Source: Cryptomeria japonica (taxonomy: Eukaryota > Streptophyta > Pinopsida > Cupressales > Cupressaceae). Taken from it: 64,000 nt of DNA. The position numbers and the translations under genes are program-made. Location: positions 66,879,546 through 66,943,545 of the forward strand of contig NC_081408.1 in assembly GCF_030272615.1 (NCBI RefSeq), given 5' to 3'. Of the stretch, positions 33,519 through 45,175 are shown piece after piece. Under the pieces are notes generated by a model. The model did no database searches, was not told where the DNA came from, and saw only the letters and a program-made list of their open reading frames with translations. The number at the start of each line of letters is the position of its first letter. Position 1 is the stretch's first letter.

Positions 33519-33867
33519 ATTTGGCAGCCTCTAGTCTCAAGTTCCATTTTTCTCTTGGAGAAAGATGTGCAGGACAGTCTCCATAAGTTAAGTAATATGC
33601 AACATCTACAAACCAAGAAGCTTGAAGCCCACCAAATAAGACTAAGGGAAGGTCCTAAGTTGTTTCATTCTTACTTTCACCAATCAACTTACACAGGCCT
33701 TGTCCCCTTACTAATTTTGTTGGTTTAATATCCAAGTTAAACTCCTAAATCTTAGATACCCATGAGGCTCTATTATTTATTTTGATATCTTGTTGTGTCA
33801 AAATGCTCTTTACTGCAGAATGCGACACATAAACAATTGCATGAGAATGAAGAATATAGTACCTCAA

Positions 33868-34155
33868 CTATTTTACAACTTTTACAATTGCATATGCTTG
33901 CTTTTGCATCAAGGAATATTTTGATTCATGTTTCTTCAAGGGAACACTCATAAAGGATATTGGAACTTCTTCATTATTTTCATTCTTTTGTAGCAAAACC
34001 CCTGACATAGTATTCTCTGAGGCATAACAATAAATAGTAAAATCCTTCTTGAAATTTGGATTAACTAGAACGGGTGCTTGAGAAATGGCTTCCTTTATTG
34101 ATTCAAATACTTTCTTCCCCTCTTTGTTCCATTGAAATGCTTTTTTTTCACTCAT
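33868..34155 (-). pseudogene. RT-linked RNase H of gypsy B (degenerate)
   Basis: The frame reads FQWNKEGKKVFESIKEAISQ, APVLVNPNFKKDFTIYCYAS, ENTMSGVLLQKN and PISFMSVPLKKHESKYSLMQ followed by KQAYAIVK. This is the RNase H that normally follows gypsy RT. Where TDAS carries the first catalytic Asp, the sequence has CYAS, so this domain looks catalytically dead. That fits an element that has a second RNase H elsewhere (about 35400-35849). Confidence 0.9.
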
Positions 34156-34239
34156 CGGGTTTACATTGTACCTAGTGGTTTCTGCAAAATCTAAAATGAA
34201 TCTCCTCAGAAAATTTACCTGTCAAAAGAAAGATCTAAC

Positions 34240-34900
34240 TGCATTTTTGTTTGATGGTAGACTTAACTACTGAATTGCCTTTACCCTCTCAGGATCTACT
34301 CTCACCCCTTCTTTAGAGGCGATGTGACCAATCAATTTACCTTTTGTCACACTGAATACTGACTTCTTCATATTCAATGACACTCCATGTTCACAACATC
34401 TTTGCAACACTTGCCTCAAATCTCTCAGGTGATGCTTTCTTTTCTTTGAGAAGACAGTTAAATCATCAAGATATTCAACAACTATATTATCTTTCAAATG
34501 ACCAAAAGATAAGTCCATATCCCTCTAAAAGGTTTCCCTTGCATTGATTAGACCAAATGCCATCTTGTTATAAGGGAAAGTGTCCCAGGGAGTAATGAAG
34601 ACAATTTTATATTGGTCACTTTGTGAACACTGATCTGATTATAACTAGGAAAGCCATTAGGGATGGACATCATTTCTGAACCTGAAACCATTTGTAAAAT
34701 ATGATCCATAGCAGGTAACGAGTAATTATCTTTGAGACTAGCCAGATTCAAGTTCCTAAAGTCTATGCAAATTCTTATTTCCCCATTTTTCTTCTGGACT
34801 AGGACAATGTTAGCTATCCAATAAGAATGGTGAATAGGGTATATAATCCTAGCCTTCAAAATTTTATCTACTTCCTGAAATATTGCTTGGGCTACTTAAG
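34240..34900 (-). pseudogene. Reverse transcriptase of gypsy B
   Basis: Conserved RT stretches are LKARIIYPIHHSYWIANIVL, VQKKNGEIRICIDFRNLN, ASLKDNYSLPAMDHILQMVS, then after a frameshift near 34630 TPWDTFPYNKMAFGLINA and VVEYLDDLTVFSKKRKHH, LRQVLQRCCEHGVSLNMKKS and GHIASKEGVRVDPERVKAIQ. The catalytic motif is YLDD (about 34465), as in several Tat-type elements. The frameshift and a stop after GLINARETF make it inactive. Confidence 0.93.
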
Positions 34901-35400
34901 GATTAAAATTTCTAAGCTTTTTCTGGAAAGGAATCACACCAGGTTTCAAAGGAATGTGATGATGAAGTTTTCCCTCCCTGAATTTTTTCAAGTCATCATA
35001 ACACCAAGTGAAGACATATTTGTATTCCAACAGGAGAGAAATGAACCTTTCTTTCTCTATAGGTGTGCAACATTTTCCTAGATTTATTAACTTGGGATCT
35101 TCCTCAGTGCCAATCTTAATCCTTTCATATCCTCCACTATCTTGAACTATAGGAATCTATTCATTTTTCCTTTTCTTATAAGCATCATGGAGGTCAAAGA
35201 GATGTTCTAAAGAGACCAACCCTTTAGGAATCTTATTTCCTTTTAACTACATAACCCCATCAGTTAGATTTTTGGCCCACTCTGGTGAAAACTCTTTGCA
35301 TTTTTCATCTGACCCTTCAAAGAATGTATTAGCAAATGTTTCCACACACTGCATGAAATTGTTAATTTGTTTTTCATTTTCAAAGACTTATCAAAACTCA
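34901..35400 (-). pseudogene. Linker between the extra RNase H and RT of gypsy B
   Basis: The minus strand keeps a readable frame with a few stops: SLLIPHLEFTNDTYQVELIY, QPSVPNNYEF, GSDEKCKEFSPEWAKNLTDG, GLVSLEHLFDLHDAYKKR, RFISLLLEYKYVFTWCYDDL and HHHIPLKPGVIPFQKKLRN. The last part leads into the RT start in the usual gypsy way (YKDVFAWSYDDLK.....HxIPLKxGxxPxxQKLRxxxP). Confidence 0.75.
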
Positions 35401-35849
35401 TAATTATTAGGTACACTGGGCTGATATATCAACTCAACTTGATAAGTATCATTGGTAAACTCAAGGTGAGGAATCAATAAAGAAGCTAATACTGCTAAAT
35501 AATCTGCTTTGGATTTTTTTTCTCTAGGAATGGTCTCAATAGAAAATGCATCAAAATCTTCAATTTCATCCCAAACACAGTTTCAGTAATGCTTCAATAT
35601 CTTATTTTTTACATTGAACAATCCTCTGACCTATTTCATAATCAACTCCACATCTCCCTTGACTTGGAGAAGTTTTATTCTCAATTTCGTCACTTCAGCT
35701 AATCCCAATAACAAAGCTTCATACTTTGTTGGGTTGTTTGTGTTCTTAAATTCTAGTTTAAAATAAAAAGGAATGTGAGCAATGGAGGGAGGAATAAGAA
35801 CCACCCCTGCACCAGAAACTAATGCCACACAACTCCCATCAAACTCCAT
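35401..35849 (-). pseudogene. Extra (archaeal-like) RNase H between protease and RT
   Basis: The frame begins LMEFDGSCVALVSGAGVVLI and continues with FKLEFKNTNNPTKYEALLLG, LRIKLLQVKGDVELIMK, a stop at a Gln position, VRGLFNVKNKILKHY and IPREKKSKADYLAVLAS. The four acidic positions of RNase HI are all present: Asp in FDGS, Glu in KYEALLLGL, Asp in KGDVEL and Asp in KADYLA. This type of domain, with NNPTxYEALxxGL, is the second RNase H acquired by Tat-clade gypsy elements. Here it directly follows the protease and precedes RT. Confidence 0.85.
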
Positions 35850-36441
35850 TAGTCATAAATTTTATTCTGCCTCTGGTTGTGACACATTTTCTACAACTTC
35901 ATTATCAGATAAAATCATGTAATTTTTGAATTGCCACTCGCGATACAAAATTTGAGCCTTTGGGTCATCAGAGGGTAAAATGGTGAACTTAGATTTAAGT
36001 TCAGGCTGCAAAATGACTTGTTGTTTTCCCATAAGAATAGTGGCTTGAGACCAATCCATCTTTATCTTGCCTCCTAAGTCTCTATAGAATGTATGACTTA
36101 GCAACATGCCATAGATGACAAGGATATCAACTATTAGAATAGTTAGCTTAATTCTTTTATTTGGGTGAGCAGCAAGGGCTACTTGAGCATCTTTGATCTA
36201 TCCTAATAGAGGTATTTGTTTGGAGTCCATTGAATAAAATCTGCCAAAGGTTTTTCGTCAAGGACAACCCCAATGCTTTGGCTACTATAGATGGCATGAT
36301 ATTATCTGATGCACCTGAATCTATAATACAATTGTTTAACTTATAACCATTTATGAACAATGATATATAAAATGGCTCAGGTTTTGACTCAAGGATAGAC
36401 AAAGTATCATCTATTTGGAGGGTAGTTATTTTAGGTGTCAT
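35850..36441 (-). pseudogene. Protease of gypsy B
   Basis: The first frame (36441-36157) contains PEPFYISLFINGYKLNNCII, DSGASDNIMPSIVAKALGLS, so the catalytic DSG is intact. A frameshift at about 36250 leads to a second frame (to 35862) with MLLSHTFYRDLGGKIKMDWS, QATILMGKQQVILQPELKSK and LYREWQFKNYMILSD. Two stops separate this from the extra RNase H. Confidence 0.9.
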
Positions 36442-37570
36442 TTAATGAGCAATAGGATAAGTCGACACATCACTTTGGGAAGACAATGTTGTATTTACTT
36501 ATTTTTGTGTACCATTGGCTTGTAATACATTACTTCCTTTTACAAACTGAACAAGTCTATCCAATTCTTTGGGATTTAATTAAAGATACTCAGCTAGTGT
36601 AATTTGGATCTGGGAAGATTTACAAATATCTATAATATCAAATGAATCTTCCATTTCTACAGATTTTACCAACTGAGGTTCTTGAGGTTTATGATCATTA
36701 TTATGAAATCTAGAAACAATTTCCTTATCTTTAGAATTCATAGCAGAGGATGAAGAAACGTCCTGAGGTTTTACATTTTATTGATTTCTTGTTAGCACAA
36801 CACATGAAGGATCCTCTAAACTAACCAAAATGTCACCTCCTCTTTCTCAATATGACTCATACTCTAGGAAGTGGATTTTAGAGTCACTAGGTTGCTTAAA
36901 AGATTCTTCTTCAGTCTATTCATTTGAAATCTCTTTTGAACTAATTAGCTAAGTATAATGCACCATTTCAGCACAATAATTGCCATCATGTTCATTTGTA
37001 AGATGAAAAATACACATACTCCCCTTTGGTGGTGGGGCTTCAATCACCAATCTTTGTTGGGTTGGCGGTAATTGTAGAGATTTGTTTCCAATCCCCAAAG
37101 ATGTTTTTGTATTCCTTCTAGGCATGTCTTGATAAGGGGATGATTACGATGTACTAGCTTTAGGTAACTATCTTTTAAGACTTATTACATCATTCATTAG
37201 TCTCTAGATTACAAGGTTTGGAGAAGTGGAGGGTTGAGCATTGGGTATCTTCCCTCTTCCATTTCCCTACAGTGATCAAATCATCCTCCAACTCAATCGC
37301 AAGTGTTTTGAAATCACTTAGGGTTATAACTCTTTGCTTGCAGATCAGGAAACCTATCTCTCAAGGCATGGAATTTATAAAAAAACATTTCAAATTGTCA
37401 TCTGAGGGTTTCTGATTGATAGGAATTTTATGTACAATTCTATCAAATTTTGCTACAAAATCCCTCATGGACTTCAAAATCTCTATTTTTAACTAGGCCA
37501 ATTGAGCCAAAAGAGAGTCTTCGTCTTCTACTACTTTGAACCTTGCCTCAAACCTTGTTGTTAGGCCCTA
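36442..37570 (-). pseudogene. Gag C-terminal and linker region of gypsy B
   Basis: The minus strand is readable in pieces: MCIFHLTNEHDGNYCAEMVH, HFLEYESY, RGGDILVSLEDPSCVVLTRN, NVKPQDVSSSSAMNSKDKE and LNPKELDRLVQFVKGSNVLQ. The C...H....H....C spacing of CIFHLTNEHDGNYC suits the single zinc-knuckle-like segment found before the protease in this kind of element. Several stops interrupt it. Confidence 0.65.
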
Positions 37571-38100
37571 CTAATTTGTTATTGTACTATTTGGTAGGTG
37601 ATAAAACCAATCTGCAGCTACTCCAGTTAGTGTTTGTACAAATAACCTTACTTCAACATCCTCATGTTGAACAACTACTATACTGCAAGCAACATTGAAT
37701 GCATTCAAGTGCTCATCGACCGTGGTCTTCCCATCACAACTAAATTTTGGCAAGTGATCTCTCGCTTCTTTGGGTAGGGGATTCAGATTTAAATCCAAGT
37801 TCAGTGGACCTACTGTAGCTCCCCAAGGATTATTTGCTGTCATTGGAAGGATGATATTGAGAGGGGTCAGGTTGATTATATTGGGTAAAGAAATCTCATG
37901 CAAGGTCAGAGCCTGAAAAACTAAGGATACATGAAGTGAAGGAGATAGAGAAGTAGATCTACTTCTTACTCATCTTTGATGTGAATAGGTGGGCTGAAAA
38001 TTTAGGTTCTACAATTCTTGAAAAACAGAGTCAACTATCCCTTCCTGCCTTTGAGATCTAGTATGTCTTCTCAACTCTAGTCTGTCTATAGTGCAAAACT
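37571..38100 (-). pseudogene. Gag of gypsy B
   Basis: A 110-residue frame (37903-37571) includes LNLNPLPKEARDHLPKFSCD, GKTTVDEHLNAFNVACSIVV, QHEDVEVRLFVQTLTGVAAD and WFYHLPNSTITN. This is the N-terminal retrotransposon gag domain with the LPKFSGDGxxTxxEHLxxF and RLFxxTLxxxAxxWF signatures. The start of gag further right (up to about 38100) is degraded. It lies right after the PBS region. Confidence 0.9.
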
Positions 38101-38169
38101 TTCATGGCACCCAAAAAGACTATTAAAAATTGACAATCCAATTCTTGATGCCTTATAAGCATGTGACCA

Positions 38170-38207
38170 GTCTTGTATTCGACTCCCTAGTAGAGTCACC
38201 AAAAATT
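38170..38207 (-). promoter_or_regulatory. Primer-binding region of gypsy B
   Basis: On the minus strand AATTTTTGGTGACTCTACTA and GGGAGTCG follow the end of the 5' LTR. A TGGxGACTCTxCTxGGGA sequence is common at this place in plant gypsy elements. I am unsure which tRNA it pairs with. Confidence 0.55.
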
Positions 38208-41200
38208 TGTTGGCTAACAGATTTGTCCTTTCTTTAATTTATAAATGTATATTACAATATTGACTCATGTACACCCTTTATGAAAGGAATAAATGAACCA
38301 ACAATTGGGTGAACCAAATTAAGGTTCATCCTCTACATTAGAGGGCAACTCCTTGTGATATTTATAATGAATTTTTATGCAGTCAATTAAGAAATGGATA
38401 CACTTTTCACCAGAAAGTGCAAAAGGCATACTCATTCATTCATCAACACAAAATAATGCTACAAAGATGTATTCTCAAGTGTAGAGCTCACATACTTCTA
38501 CTTCTGCATATGTTCATTCAATAAACTCAAAATGAAGTAAACGCTATGTAGTGTAAATACTGATTGATTCTCTCTCAAGCCTCACAGGACAAGGGGGATC
38601 AGTGTTAATCAAACAACAATGAAGATTACTTATAAATGATGAAAATCAATGAATTCACAAACATAGAAAGAACTGGTAAATGAAATGATATATTTCATGC
38701 ATCAACATATATCCCAACAGAGATCGCTAATCCTTCAAACACATAGATTTTAAACATTGCATCAAAATAGCATTTTCATTCGAATACCAGAAATGTTAGT
38801 TCTAAGAAATTCAAGGAAATCAAATATGTTCCTCCAAAACAAAGTTTTTCAGACCTTTACAAAGCTTCATTTTTTAACATATATAGCCTGTAGGCCAATA
38901 GTTTGTTATGAAATAACCCTAAATATTTTTACTCTAACATAGAGTCAAAGAAACTATCTTTTTTGAAATTTGTAAAACTAAATAAATAAAAGCCACAGAT
39001 AGGATGACAGCTCATTCACTAGCCAATCAGGACTCCATCGTGGAAGAGGCAATTGTTGATTTGTCTTTCTTTTCTGTAGCACCACTCACATTGCGCCACT
39101 CTAGATGCGTTGCTGAAAAGTTCAAGATAACCAAAAAGTATGGAAGTCTGATATGTTGGATGCATTATTTCCAAACCTCCTTATCCATCTTCACCTACAA
39201 CACTTTAGCTTTATGTGCCTCCAAATGATTAGAGCAAGCTGTGAGCATTAACTCAATTCTAGCCACTTTTGAAAAATCATCTGTGCTTAAAGATTTTGTT
39301 TCCCTGTTGAGTTGTACCCTCTCTTTGAAGATATTTGTTATGTCTACAACTACTTCAATTATTTGGGAATCATTTTTCATGAGTTGGATATCAATGCACT
39401 TTAGATCCTTCTGCATTGTGTCAATTAGATCTTTCAACCCTTTAGGAAACCTTACAAATTCCTCATGACCTTGTCTGATGATGGAATTTCTCCACTCAAC
39501 ATTTTTCCTTGACCTATAAAGCACATTATGATCCAAATTTTCAACAAGTTTCTTGGCTAAGAACTTCATCATGCCAAACTTCTATATGTCATTTATTCCT
39601 ACTAACACCACCACCCACTTGGTCCTTTCCTTTTCCTAGGCAATAACTTCTAGCTCTAACTCTTTACTCATAGTTTCAACATCACCATACACTTTAACCA
39701 ATCTGGCTATATAATATCAACCTTGTTGTACTATAAAATCAAGCTATTAATCGAATATCTCTACTACCATGCAACTCCTTTGAACCTAATCTAACAACTT
39801 TTGGTTCACCGGTCACTTGGGATCAAAGGATAGTATCATCTAGGATTGGGGGCGAGGGCTTGGATGGTGTACAATATTGATGTATTCTGTCATTTGTGTG
39901 ATGACTCATTTCAACTCCTTTTTATCTTTTTCATCCATCCAAGACCTAGATATCATCCTCTTTGGGGAGGATTCTAGGTGTTTGGTGTCTACCGCCCTCG
40001 AGGCAACTCCCAAATCAAGTTTCTTTGAATCTCTGCTTGGGATGGGTTTTGCTACTTCAACTACCCAATGACTTGTTGCCTCATCCACTTCCACCATTGC
40101 CTATGTTTTGAGCTTCTTTGGCTTTGATAACTTCCTAAGGAACTTTCTCACCATATCTTCCATGGGAATTGTAATTGGGACAACTTTATGTTTCTTCTGA
40201 ATTGACTCTCCTAGCCATTTGGGAGTTGTGGGTGTTTCTTTAGAAGGTGGAGGTGTTTGAGCATCGAGAGAGTCAATTACAGTCAGAGTACTCATTAGGT
40301 TTTTCTCTCCTTTTGGTTCTTTACCTGTATCTTCATCTTGCATTGGGGAGTTGTTCAATACCTGTTGATACATTACCACTTCTATTTCTTCACCTAGATC
40401 CAAATCTACAACAATTTGGCTCAACACTAGTTCCCTGCTCTTCTCTTTGCTTCTCGAGCGAGTAACTCAGACTGTTGAGGATTTCAATGGGGACCTCTTT
40501 TACCTTATGGGTTGATCCTCTTCAATAATTGACCTTGTGTCAAGTGTAACCACCATGAAACCTATGAAATCCTTGGTAGAATGGAGCTGAAATTACCTTT
40601 GACATCTTTGGCTCCTTCAATAATAGGAACTACAACTTCAACAATTTTGAGAATTCACATGTCTTTTTAAAACAAACAAGAAAATAGTCGAGAAAGATCT
40701 ACACACACCTCATAATGATTCATTTGAATGTGTGAGGTAACAATGATATGATAGTAACCTAACACTTTCTTAATTACCTATCAACTCCACACAAATGATT
40801 TGTACTTTTAATGATTTCTTTCTAAATTATAATTTTAAACTATTAGATGCCAAGGAATATTCCTTTTTTTGGTGTCACCTTCAATGTCATTAAGGTATTT
40901 ATAACCAACCTAGAATGAACCTTTTGAACCCTAAACCAACTCATGAAGAGTTCAATGCTTCAAGTTCAATTTGATGAGACAGAGAAAAGAATTCTTAACC
41001 GGCGGCTCAAAACAACACTGGGAACAAGATAAGACTTTTATCAAACAAAAAGGGAAATATTGAACCTTGAACCTTGAACCGATTTTAAACAGTTCAAAGT
41101 TCAAGTCAAAACTTACTCAATACATTCACACTTTCTCGTTAAATAACATTTCACATTCGTGACTCATGCAAAAAGGGCCGTTTGAACCTTGAACCAAATT

Positions 41201-41418
41201 TAAAGTTTAATAAAAATTACAACAATACGCTTGTCTTATCATAATACAAAGTCATGGAAAGCATTACTTAGAGTGCACGTTGAACCTTGAACCTTGAACT
41301 ATGAAAAGGTTCAATGACTTAGGTTCAAAGGAAGGAAACATAAGGCCGAAAGAGGAAAGAAACACCAAAAGCGATCTCTGAGTTTGAAATTTAATGAAGA
41401 ATTGAGGGGATGCTAACA
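38208..41418 (-). repeat. 5' LTR of gypsy B (3.21 kb)
   Basis: On the minus strand it starts TGTTAGCATCCCC at 41418 and ends at 38208. It is the partner of 28962-32210. The ATATG duplication follows at 41419-41423. Confidence 0.95.
39195..40490 (-). pseudogene. Unrecognised reading frame inside the 5' LTR of gypsy B
   Basis: This is the second copy of the LTR frame at 29885-31250. The open pieces 40427-40101, 40097-39906 and 39572-39195 all lie in one frame. They read VLSQIVVDLDLGEEIEVVMY, TPPPSKETPTTPKWLGESIQ, HKVVPITIPMEDMVRKFLRK, MVEVDEATSHWVVEVAKPIP, EWRNSIIRQGHEEF, FPKGLKDLIDTMQKDLKCID and FSKVARIELMLTACSNHLEA. Differences between the copies are mostly substitutions; the protein reading survives in both. 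No ATG is evident at the start, so the protein may have been made by splicing or from a lost start. The family is unknown to me. Confidence 0.6.
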
Positions 41419-41423
41419 ATATG

Positions 41424-44253
41424 TCACCTAGAATTTCTCCTTTGTCCAATTCTTTTATGCATTTCTAACCTTGAATGATGCTTTTGCACTATTTTTCTAC
41501 ACTTTTGTACAATCTAGTTGTGCTTTTGTTCAATATCATTCTTTTTTAGAAAACTTCCAAATTAGACACACAATCATGACTTCACACCTATAAAATAGGA
41601 AACTTTTGGACAAACTAGACTTGAAACAACACTAGGAAACAAACTTCAAACTTGACAACTTGAAATTTATACTTAGTGACCATACAATTAAAACATAAGA
41701 AAAACTTGGAGGTAAGTCAAGAGGAATTTAAGTGTGGAATGCCTTCACATTTACTATCTCTAGAGGAATCTCAAAATATTTTGTTTTCATCTTCAAAGGT
41801 TCTAATAAAAGATTTTTATCAAGTTGCTATATTGGAATACATATATGAATTTTTACAATATACTAAAAGGATGCAAATAATTAAAATGGCCCTTGATTCA
41901 AATCCTAATTATTATCTTCACTCTCTACTTACTAAGGGTGACAAGTTACCTCTAGTTTTACTCTCCCTATCCACAAGGAACAAGATCTCATATATTTTAG
42001 TACATCTAGCCAAACAAATTTAGTTAGTGTGTTCATCCCAAGCATACCATTGTTTGACATATTGATTCTGAAATATAACACCACATTTCAATGACAATCA
42101 TATAGAGAAACACATGGTCAATTTTATGAGCATATTTTAATGACTCTTTTATTTGGCTTGATATAATTTTATACTCTAGTTACTGCAAATTTTTACTCTA
42201 AAACCATGATACTTTCTAGCCGACAAAACTATTTTATAAGTACTAAAGTATTCCATCTTATGAATTATAGATAGTATATATTTGCATACTTATGTGTGAA
42301 AATATGTTGTAATTTTATGGTTGTCATTATGAAGAGTGTCTTTGTGTACTAATATGTTATTGTAGAAAAAATAGTTCAAACTCCCTTTGTGGGTTTCTTG
42401 TTGTCGCTTGCATAGAGCCAACAATAATTCTTGTAGTCAACCCAATGATCTCTTGACTATATTTCTTTGTGATCTTCTATGGTTTGTCTAGGTATAGGAA
42501 TTTATCATGTAGGTGGCTTAGAAATAGGCAAACTCACTCATGTTCTTGGGTGAAGTCCAAGAAATACTTAAAGGCATCAAGATTCTTTTCTACAACCCTT
42601 GCATATTCTATTTTTTACTCATCATTTCTCTTCAAGAGCTCTCCTTGAATTGGCTCAAAGCTATTGTGGTTGATTTCCTCCAATGGTGCATGTATATATC
42701 TCTCAATATTTTTTAGTAGATCACATCTCCCAAGACCTTCAATAAAGATTTACCTAGGTCTATTTGTAGGGCTTCATTAGAAAATTTGCAAAATATAAGT
42801 TGTGAGATTTGATGTTATCTAGCTACTAAAGATCTCAATCTCCATGCACACCATGTTATTCCTCTAACTAGCTTAGAAACTAAATAATAGTAAGCACAAA
42901 TGTATAGATTCTTTGCACACAAATTGAATTGACATAAATATTATAACAAAATATTTATTGAAATATGCAAGTAACAATCTCCATGCACACCAATCCCCTC
43001 TACAATACCTCTACCTCTCTTGTCCAATCTTGGCCGATGCCCACACACCTCCACATCCTTGGTCGATACTTCTTATATTGTATCTTCTCAAATTTAATAC
43101 CCTTTCATGTTTTTAATTACAATAATTCCTCTAGTGGTTCATTTCACCTTTGATGCCTTTTCAGTTTCTTTTTGTCTTCACATTTAATTTTTGTCCTCAA
43201 CGTTTCAATTTTTTAGATATTGATTTGATCAAAGACATGGCAATTATATTTATGGTACAGTTTCAAAAGCCATTATGCTTTGATGGATATCATACCCTAC
43301 TATATGGCTCAACCTTGCATCTTTTCTATTCTTGTTTCTTGCATATCTTGTCTCTATATTGTGCCACACACCATCTCTGTAGCCTTTCAAAGTAATGTTA
43401 TGTTTGTTCATTACCCATTTTATTAAACTCTATAAATTGTAATCTTATATTTATTTTTAATCGATGCTTTCCTACATTGTTTGATTTGCCAGCTTGTTAG
43501 AAATCTCGTCTCTATTATGCTTTGATGGATGTCACATCCTGTTATAAACCTCACATTTTGGCACTGGTAGAAAGGATATTAGCAAGGGTTGTGGAATATG
43601 GATTTTACACTTGCCGACCTCCTCCATCAAGTTTGACCTCTTCTCCTCTTCCCTCTTATGGACTCATGATCACACACTACCAGATCTCCTCCAGTAATAT
43701 CTCTATCCACTATTCCCCTCTTTCATTGATTTCAATCCACTAGATTGGTGGAGGCATCTATTAAGGTGGGTATATTAGAGGAAGCCATGACAAGTTGATG
43801 TAGCTAGATTGAGCAAATTGAGCACCAGGGTTTATATATTAAAGATAGAAAGATTAAATCATAAGAAGATTTAATTTAAAATGAAAATTCATATGCAAAA
43901 GAGCCTTACCTTTTAGGAGATCACACGCAGGGTTGCCAGAGGTCAACTAAGCTTTCATGCAGGATTGCTAGAGGTCAACGAAGCTTGCATGGGATTTATT
44001 GAGCAAATGACTTGCACTCTCTCTTCTTTTTTTTTTAAGTAATGACCGTGGTCATCAAAATTTTGATGAACATGGGCACTTTTTTTCAAGAAAGACAAAT
44101 TTCATTACTAATTCCTTCTCCATCAAAACTAAATGTAAAATTATCATCATAATTCTGACGAATTCGGGCATTTTTTAAAAAAAAATCAAATTTGGTAACA
44201 ATATACCTTCTCCATTGGAAACTTCCGTTGGAATTTTAGGCTAAATGTATTTG
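41424..44253. other. Unassigned AT-rich DNA with small internal duplications
   Basis: No element protein is recognisable. The longest frame, 41676-42023 plus (115 residues, MTIQLKHKKNLEVSQEEFKC at the start), has no motif I know and no partner. Two small tandem duplications are visible: GCAGGGTTGCCAGAGGTCAA near 43928 is repeated with changes near 43961, and a roughly 110-bp unit with GGGCACTTTTTTTCAAG near 44074 recurs near 44162. A further diverged pair starts TATGCTTTGATGGATRTCA near 43275 and 43517. Confidence 0.45.
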
Positions 44254-44580
44254 TGAAATGCCTAATGATAGTCCTAGTTAAGCATAGTTCTCTGCTCTGC
44301 AACACCAAACACACCTCAAAACTTCATGAATGATATATACATGTTCTCACATTTACCTCTCTCTGATAATGCAATACCAACACCTAAATTGCATAAGTAT
44401 ATCACTTATATATACAAATAATCAACCTTGATAACAAGGTCGGCTAAACCCTCAACCCTCAACTCATAAGTACAAAAATTACATTACATGATACAAAGAT
44501 CGACCACCAAACCAATATTATGTTTTACATTACATATGATGCACCTAATTCAAATTGCCAAATGATTACATCCACCAGAC
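44254..44580 (-). repeat. Truncated LTR piece of copia D
   Basis: The plus strand reads GTCCTAGTTAAGCATAGTTC, CTGCTCTGCAACAC and so on to AATTCAAATTGCCAAATGAT and TACATCCACCAGA. This parallels 49131-49446 closely. Both ends are cut: the left end stops at 44254 and the right end joins gag. Confidence 0.8.
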
Positions 44581-45175
44581 TTATAAGGCTTATCATACTT
44601 CTCATGCTTCTCATATCTATCATTCCTATCAAAATTATCAAACTTATCATGTCTATCATACCTAGCCATTCTCTCTAGACATCTAGAAGAAAAATGTCCT
44701 ATCTTATTACAAGAAAAATATTTCAAGGGCAACTTTCCATCTTACTTATCGACACCATTAGGTGATCTCTGAGAAATCAATGCTTCAAGCTCATCTAGAT
44801 CTCTTTCTTGCTCATCTATCTCTCTCCTTTCTCTTTCATATCTAGATATCTTGCACTTATTAGGATCACATTTCTACTTACCTGACATAGATGATGATGC
44901 CTTGAATGTTGTCTCTGAACTTCCATGTGATTCTCCAAATTCGCTCAGCTCAAATGCAACAATTTTTCAAGCCAATACATCTCTTTTCACTGTAGTTACA
45001 CTCCGCATTTCATCAATATGAACAACCTTATGTTTATAAGTAGCAGGCAAAGATCTCAACACCTTAGCAATAATCTAATCTTCTTCAATCTTTCCACTAG
45101 AAGATTTGATACCCAAGACAATCTCATTCACCTTGGCCATGTATGAATGTATTTTCTCATCATCTCCCATCTTCA
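44550..45175 (-). pseudogene. Gag of copia D, C-terminal part with zinc knuckle
   Basis: The minus strand carries PLKYFSCNKIGHFSSRCLER (about 44730-44670), a copia zinc knuckle whose first Cys is now Tyr, followed by a basic/aromatic repeat (RHDKFDNFDRNDRYEKHEKY). Upstream, at 45170-44760, it reads as the usual gag stretch before the knuckle, with stops. The segment joins 48316-48676 once element E is removed, because E duplicated CTTCA at 45171-45175 and 48311-48315. Confidence 0.8.

Larger units (their letters stand above)
28962..41418 (-). mobile_element. Ty3/gypsy element B (Tat-like), complete but decayed
   Basis: The LTRs are 28962-32210 and 38208-41418. On the minus strand they start TGTTAGCATCCCC and end TAGCCAACA or TTAACCAACA. 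The target duplication ATATG is at 28957-28961 and 41419-41423. Internal order on the minus strand is gag, CCHC-like zinc segment, protease, an extra RNase H, RT, the RT-linked RNase H and integrase. The extra RNase H is the reason for calling it Tat-like. Frameshifts and stops break gag-pol, so it is inactive. No clear polypurine tract is visible before the 3' LTR (right of 32210). Confidence 0.95.

Noticed and set aside
41676-42023. 115-residue plus-strand frame as a possible host gene
   Set aside because: No recognised motif, no exon neighbours and length compatible with chance in AT-rich DNA; kept only as a note in the unassigned region.
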